Source of the DNA: Candidatus Poseidoniaceae archaeon
GTDB lineage: Archaea > Thermoplasmatota > Poseidoniia > Poseidoniales > Poseidoniaceae
Reading direction: 5' to 3'
NCBI GenBank assembly: GCA_029250345.1
Contig: JAQXFL010000022.1
Span: 1 to 16,347 of the forward strand
DNA length: 16,347 nt
The translations under genes and the position numbers were made by a program. Under the pieces are notes generated by a model, which was given only the letters and a program-made list of their open reading frames with translations, ran no database searches and was not told the DNA's origin. This document shows positions 15,857 through 16,347 of the stretch, piece after piece (position 1 is the stretch's first letter; each line of letters begins with the position of its first letter).

Positions 15857-15874
15857 AAGAAAAAGAATGAAAAA
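15857..15874 (-). terminator. Oligo-T terminator after the right-edge membrane gene
   Basis: On the minus strand two runs of five T (15870-15874 and 15860-15864) lie in a pyrimidine-rich stretch 36-50 nt after the TAG stop of the right-edge gene. This is typical of euryarchaeal T-rich termination. It sits just before the operon promoter and would insulate it. Confidence 0.5.
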
Positions 15875-15909
15875 CGAGAGATACAGTATAAGTGAGTAGG
15901 TATTTACAT

Positions 15910-16347
15910 CTATTCCTCTGCATCGGTTCTACCGAGTTCTTGCGACGCTCCGCCTTGTTCCTGCTTGATTTGAGCATCTCTGGCGTTACGAGCCCAAATC
16001 TTTCGCAAGCGTTTCTTCCCCTCCTTTGGAATCGATTCCCAAATCCAAGACTCAGAGTAACGGTTGAAAATAAGTGCTGCAGGGATGATAAAAATCCATG
16101 CAGAAACATTGACCAAGGCAAACGCAAACATCACGACATAAGCACATCTCCAAAATGCACCACGAAGGTCCGCTCCCCATCGTCGTCCTTGGAGCATCAA
16201 GTGTCCTTGGAACGAACAAATGAGTGCCTCACAACGAGGACCAAACAAAGCTAAGCAAAGAACGGTCACCACGAGACGGACACTAATATCGGAGGACTGA
16301 AGACTCACAAGTATCAACACCATGGCCATCATTCCGCCGATGGCAAG
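15910..16347 (-). CDS. Unrecognised multi-pass membrane protein, C-terminal part (runs off right edge)
   Basis: The 145 codons seen in the window end at the TAG at 15910-15912. I do not recognise the family. Three hydrophobic stretches are visible: LAIGGMMAMVLILVSL at the edge, RLVVTVLCLALFG, and YVVMFAFALVNVSAWIFIIP. The loop between the second and third is basic and Arg-rich (GRRWGADLRGAFWR). It is followed by a charged tail (IPKEGKKRLRKIWARNARD, then a Gln/Glu-rich end), probably inside the cell. The frame stays open to the edge before the ATG at 16330-16332, and the codons there (LAIGG) extend a membrane helix. I therefore think the true start is outside the window, though starting at 16332 cannot be excluded. 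It faces the transglutaminase-trk operon head to tail and is separated from it by an oligo-T stretch and a promoter. Confidence 0.65.
   Translation of the reverse strand, partial: LAIGGMMAMVLILVSLQSSDISVRLVVTVLCLALFGPRCEALICSFQGHLMLQGRRWGADLRGAFWRCAYVVMFAFALVNVSAWIFIIPAALIFNRYSESWIWESIPKEGKKRLRKIWARNARDAQIKQEQGGASQELGRTDAEE

Noticed and set aside
15753..16127. An overlapping minus-strand frame of 124 codons across the right-edge gene and the promoter region.
   Set aside because: It runs antiphase to a frame with clear membrane-helix and charged-tail composition and crosses the oligo-T and promoter signals. It has no recognisable protein features.
1..16347. Defence islands, CRISPR arrays, tRNA genes, insertion sequences or prophage.
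   Set aside because: I saw no regularly spaced repeats, cloverleaf-like segments, transposase or phage motifs. Nearly all bases are covered by housekeeping, transport or surface-protein genes.

Overview
The window looks like a chromosomal segment of a euryarchaeon, most likely a marine Thermoplasmatota/Poseidoniales (Marine Group II) genome. The evidence is an archaeal/eukaryal-type glycyl-tRNA synthetase, a replication factor C large subunit, a very long Lhr-type helicase, TATA-like boxes about 26 nt upstream of start codons that lack a ribosome binding site (leaderless style), and large secreted lectin/LamG/PPC surface proteins. The lineage is an inference from gene content and style, not from a marker-gene search. 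The window is almost fully coding. No tRNA, rRNA, CRISPR array, insertion sequence or phage gene was seen, and no gap between genes exceeds about 130 bp.

Layout, left to right. (1) 1-1969, minus strand: a secreted C-type lectin + LamG + PPC-like protein (452-1969) is followed, in the same frame and after a single TAA, by a further PPC-type domain that runs off the left edge (1-448). The two pieces look like one large surface protein split by a nonsense codon. (2) 2028-7310, minus: a 1760-aa Lhr family DNA helicase. (3) 7392-7706, minus: a small 2x[4Fe-4S] ferredoxin. (4) 7814-9484 and 9551-11107, plus: glycyl-tRNA synthetase, then the RFC large subunit (clamp loader). (5) 11104-15783, minus: a tightly packed three-gene operon. 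It encodes a zinc-ribbon/one-TM/transglutaminase-like membrane protein, then TrkA (NAD-binding gating subunit), then TrkH (K+ channel subunit). The stop codons of rfcL and trkH overlap tail to tail. (6) 15910-16347, minus: the C-terminal part of an unrecognised membrane protein that runs off the right edge.

Two initiation styles can be read directly. glyS, trkA and trkH each have GGTG exactly five bases before the ATG. In trkA and trkH this site overlaps the stop codon of the previous gene, which implies translational coupling. The ferredoxin and transglutaminase genes lack such a site but carry the same AGCGTTA element ending exactly 26 nt upstream of the ATG, as expected for leaderless archaeal promoters. 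These signals also settle the start codons: several longer TTG or GTG starts are rejected.

The points most worth following up are the in-frame stop inside the surface protein, the conserved coupling of a zinc-ribbon membrane transglutaminase-like protein to Trk potassium uptake, the shared AGCGTTA promoter element, the long C-terminal half of the Lhr protein, and the QMKLF clamp-binding-like tail of RFC-L.
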